Assembly (NCBI RefSeq): GCF_902729405.1
Contig: NZ_LR746496.1
Coordinates: forward strand, 3,968,001-4,032,000
Length of the DNA stretch: 64,000 nt
Direction of reading: 5' to 3'
Origin: Acididesulfobacillus acetoxydans
GTDB lineage: Bacteria; Bacillota; Desulfitobacteriia; Desulfitobacteriales; Desulfitobacteriaceae
Shown here: in pieces, positions 62,238 through 64,000 of the stretch
How positions within the stretch are numbered: position 1 is the stretch's first letter
How the letters are laid out: each line of letters opens with the position of its first letter
Notes under the pieces: generated by a model
Database searches by the model: none
What the model saw: only the letters and a program-made list of their open reading frames with translations
Told to the model about the DNA's origin: nothing
Translations under genes and position numbers: made by a program

Positions 62238-63962
62238 ATGAGTTTACACCCCACGTTCTCACCCGTAAAGAACTTCGCACAACGCCGGGTATGGTCGCCC
62301 CTGAAGGACTTTACCCTGCACGAGGCATGGTTACCCTTGAAAGACTTCACTCTGCACGAGGCATGGCTGCCCCTGAAAGACTTCACCCGTCATCAGGTAT
62401 GGTTTCCGCTGAAAGACTTCGCTCGGCATGACCTGTTGCCACCGCTGAAAAACTTCGCCCGGCACAGGGTATGGTCACCGTCGAAGGCCTTTGTCATGCG
62501 CCGGGTAACTGTGTCGCATCCGGCTCAAGCGCCAAAGAAGTTAGCTCAGACCGAGACGCGGAAAAAAATCAACCTATTTTTCCGCCAGTACCCCAAAAAC
62601 CTATCCTGGAAATCTCCCCCGATCATCGCCGGCCTAACGGCTCTGGCCCTCCTCGGCGGCGGACTCACCTATTACTTCTCGACCACAACTGCAGCGGTGG
62701 CCGTGATGGTCAACGGTCAGCAAATCGGCCTGGTTAGCAATATCCAAGCCGGCAGGAACCTCGTTCAAACGGCACTCGCCCGGCAGGGCCGGCCATTCGG
62801 GCTCATCGCCAAGACCCACGATCAGATTACATACACGAACCTCCGGGTCAATCGGGCACTATACCTCAAGTCAGAAGTAGGCGAACAAGCCCTGGAAAAC
62901 AAGTTGAGTTTCTACCTCAACGGCTATGCCCTGGAAACTAACGGCAGCGTGATCGCGGTGCTGCCCAGCAAAAACGATGTGGAAAAAGTCCTGCAAGAAT
63001 ATCGGGATCATTATGTGGTGCCGGGCCAGGATAACAACGTGACCACCGTCGCTTTTGCCGAAAACGTAAACATCCAAGAGGAAAACGTTCCGCCCAGCCG
63101 GGTGGAAACCCCCGCTCAAGTCCTCAAGACGCTGATTGACGGCAAAACCACCACCACGAATTACACCGTCCAACCTAAAGATTCCTGGTGGCTCATCGCC
63201 CGCAAAAACAATATGCTGACTGATGAGGTTCTGGCCGGCAATCCGGGAGCCACCAAAAACACCAAGCTGCATCCCGGGCAGGTCATTAAACTGGTCGACG
63301 TGGAGCCTTATCTGACGGTAGTGAGCAAGGGGACCTATACCGGAACGGAAACCGTTCCCTTTGACGTCGTGACTAAGACGGATTATAATCTCGCCCCCGG
63401 CCAAACCTCCATCCTCAAACAGGGCAGCAACGGCGCCGTCTCCATCACCTATTCCTACGTACAAAAGAACGGCATCGATACCTCGAAGAAGGTACTCAGT
63501 GAAAAAATTCTTAAGCATCCTGTGAGCCAAGTCATCGCCAAAGGCCCCAGCCGGGGTCCCATAAGCGTCGCTTTTGCAGCCTCCCGTGGCGGCACCGGTT
63601 CGTCCAATATTGTCGATCGCGCGCTCAGTTACGTCGGGGCACCCTACGTCTTCGGCGGTACCAATCGCAGCGGCTTTGACTGCTCCGGTTTCACCAAGTA
63701 CGTGTATGCACAGTTCGGTGTGTCCTTGCCGCGCACATCTTTCGAACAGTTTGACTCCGGGACTCCGGTGAGCATGGATAACCTCCAGCCTGGCGATTTG
63801 GTGTTCTTCACCACCTACGCCAGGGGCGCGTCTCACGTCGGCATTTACATCGGAGGCGGCCGCTTTGTCCAAGCCGCCAACCCAAACAGCGGCGTCGAAG
63901 TGTCAAATCTCGGCGACAGGTTTTACTCCTCCCGCTATCTGGGAGCCCGTCGCTACAATTAG
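62238..63962 (+). CDS. NlpC/P60 peptidoglycan endopeptidase with LysM and G5 domains
   Basis: 574 residues from ATG 62238 (AAAGGTG nine bases upstream; GTG 62226 also in frame). The N terminus, before the membrane helix (PPIIAGLTALALLGGGLTYYFS, ~130-150), is a run of 12-residue repeats such as LPLKDFTLHEAW. Outside the membrane: a DUF348-like region (VMVNGQQIGLVSNI), a LysM (NYTVQPKDSWWLIARKNNM ... HPGQVIKLV), a G5 domain (PYLTVVSKGTYTGTETVPFD) and a C-terminal NlpC/P60 domain with Cys in FDCSGFTKY and His in ASHVGIYIGGG. It cuts peptide stems of peptidoglycan. Two basic-rich stretches precede the helix. Confidence 0.92.
   Translation: MSLHPTFSPVKNFAQRRVWSPLKDFTLHEAWLPLKDFTLHEAWLPLKDFTRHQVWFPLKDFARHDLLPPLKNFARHRVWSPSKAFVMRRVTVSHPAQAPKKLAQTETRKKINLFFRQYPKNLSWKSPPIIAGLTALALLGGGLTYYFSTTTAAVAVMVNGQQIGLVSNIQAGRNLVQTALARQGRPFGLIAKTHDQITYTNLRVNRALYLKSEVGEQALENKLSFYLNGYALETNGSVIAVLPSKNDVEKVLQEYRDHYVVPGQDNNVTTVAFAENVNIQEENVPPSRVETPAQVLKTLIDGKTTTTNYTVQPKDSWWLIARKNNMLTDEVLAGNPGATKNTKLHPGQVIKLVDVEPYLTVVSKGTYTGTETVPFDVVTKTDYNLAPGQTSILKQGSNGAVSITYSYVQKNGIDTSKKVLSEKILKHPVSQVIAKGPSRGPISVAFAASRGGTGSSNIVDRALSYVGAPYVFGGTNRSGFDCSGFTKYVYAQFGVSLPRTSFEQFDSGTPVSMDNLQPGDLVFFTTYARGASHVGIYIGGGRFVQAANPNSGVEVSNLGDRFYSSRYLGARRYN
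62256..62490 (+). repeat. 36-bp (12-codon) in-frame repeats in the wall-hydrolase gene
   Basis: Six to seven units of the pattern W-x-P-L-K-[DN]-F-[TA]-x-H-x-[AV], for example WLPLKDFTLHEA repeated. They encode a cytoplasmic N-terminal segment. Confidence 0.88.
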
Positions 63963-64000
63963 TACTTGGCTTTAACCCGGCTTCGGCAACCGCCTCGCTG

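Noticed and set aside
1-64000. CRISPR arrays, tRNA or rRNA genes, prophage
   Set aside because: The repeats seen are contiguous tandem units without spacers, and no cas, tRNA-like cloverleaf or phage structural gene was recognised.

Overview
The window looks like the chromosome of an anaerobic Firmicute of the class Clostridia, perhaps a Peptococcaceae or Desulfitobacterium-type organism. The reasons are the split XdhC-type maturation genes, molybdenum hydroxylases, sigma-54 control, PRD-type PTS regulators and YhgE-type exporter. Most of it is fairly GC-rich, with a visibly AT-richer block at about 41.2-49.5 kb. Short tandem repeats (14-60 bp units) are unusually common in gaps and at gene ends. 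I saw no rRNA, tRNA or CRISPR array. Nearly everything is on the minus strand; only the D-Ala-D-Ala carboxypeptidase, a tiny ORF and the NlpC/P60 gene at the right end read forward.

1-28.9 kb is one large purine-degradation locus. Reading leftward: a chemoreceptor, three-subunit xanthine dehydrogenase (xdhA, xdhB, Fe-S subunit), ygfK, an NCS2 purine permease, ssnA, two fold-type II PLP enzymes, ygeX, a YgeV-like sigma-54 activator, then ygeY, ygeW, arcC, hyuA, a fused Fe-S/molybdopterin xanthine dehydrogenase and a split XdhC chaperone. Homologous ygeW-ygfK clusters have been tied to anaerobic urate/purine breakdown. The ring would be opened hydrolytically, carbamoyl groups recovered as ATP by YgeW and ArcC, and diaminopropionate cleaved by YgeX to pyruvate and ammonia. 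Four sigma-54 (-24/-12) promoters lie upstream of ygeY, ygeX, xdhA and the chemoreceptor. A 15-bp palindrome, GTCTCA-N3-TGAGAC, occurs upstream of them (three tandem copies at ygeY) and is the likely activator site.

29-39 kb holds the cell-wall carboxypeptidase, then a TetR / ABC ATPase / YhgE exporter operon with three copies of a TetR-type palindrome. Next is a translationally coupled two-gene module: a small HEPN-like protein and an 896-residue protein with two P-loops (KGGVGRT and GSKGAGKT), a candidate conflict or defence system.

39.5-52.2 kb contains two nearly identical ptsI genes (1,662 bp, two base differences seen) in direct orientation. They flank an AT-rich island with its own HPr, a split transketolase, UlaA-type IIC/IIB/IIA and a BglG-type regulator, plus a stretch of broken genes. 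52-64 kb carries an APC amino-acid permease, a lactose/cellobiose-family PTS operon with its own PRD regulator, a CoA-transferase, and an NlpC/P60 wall hydrolase with N-terminal 12-residue repeats behind a possible c-di-AMP riboswitch.
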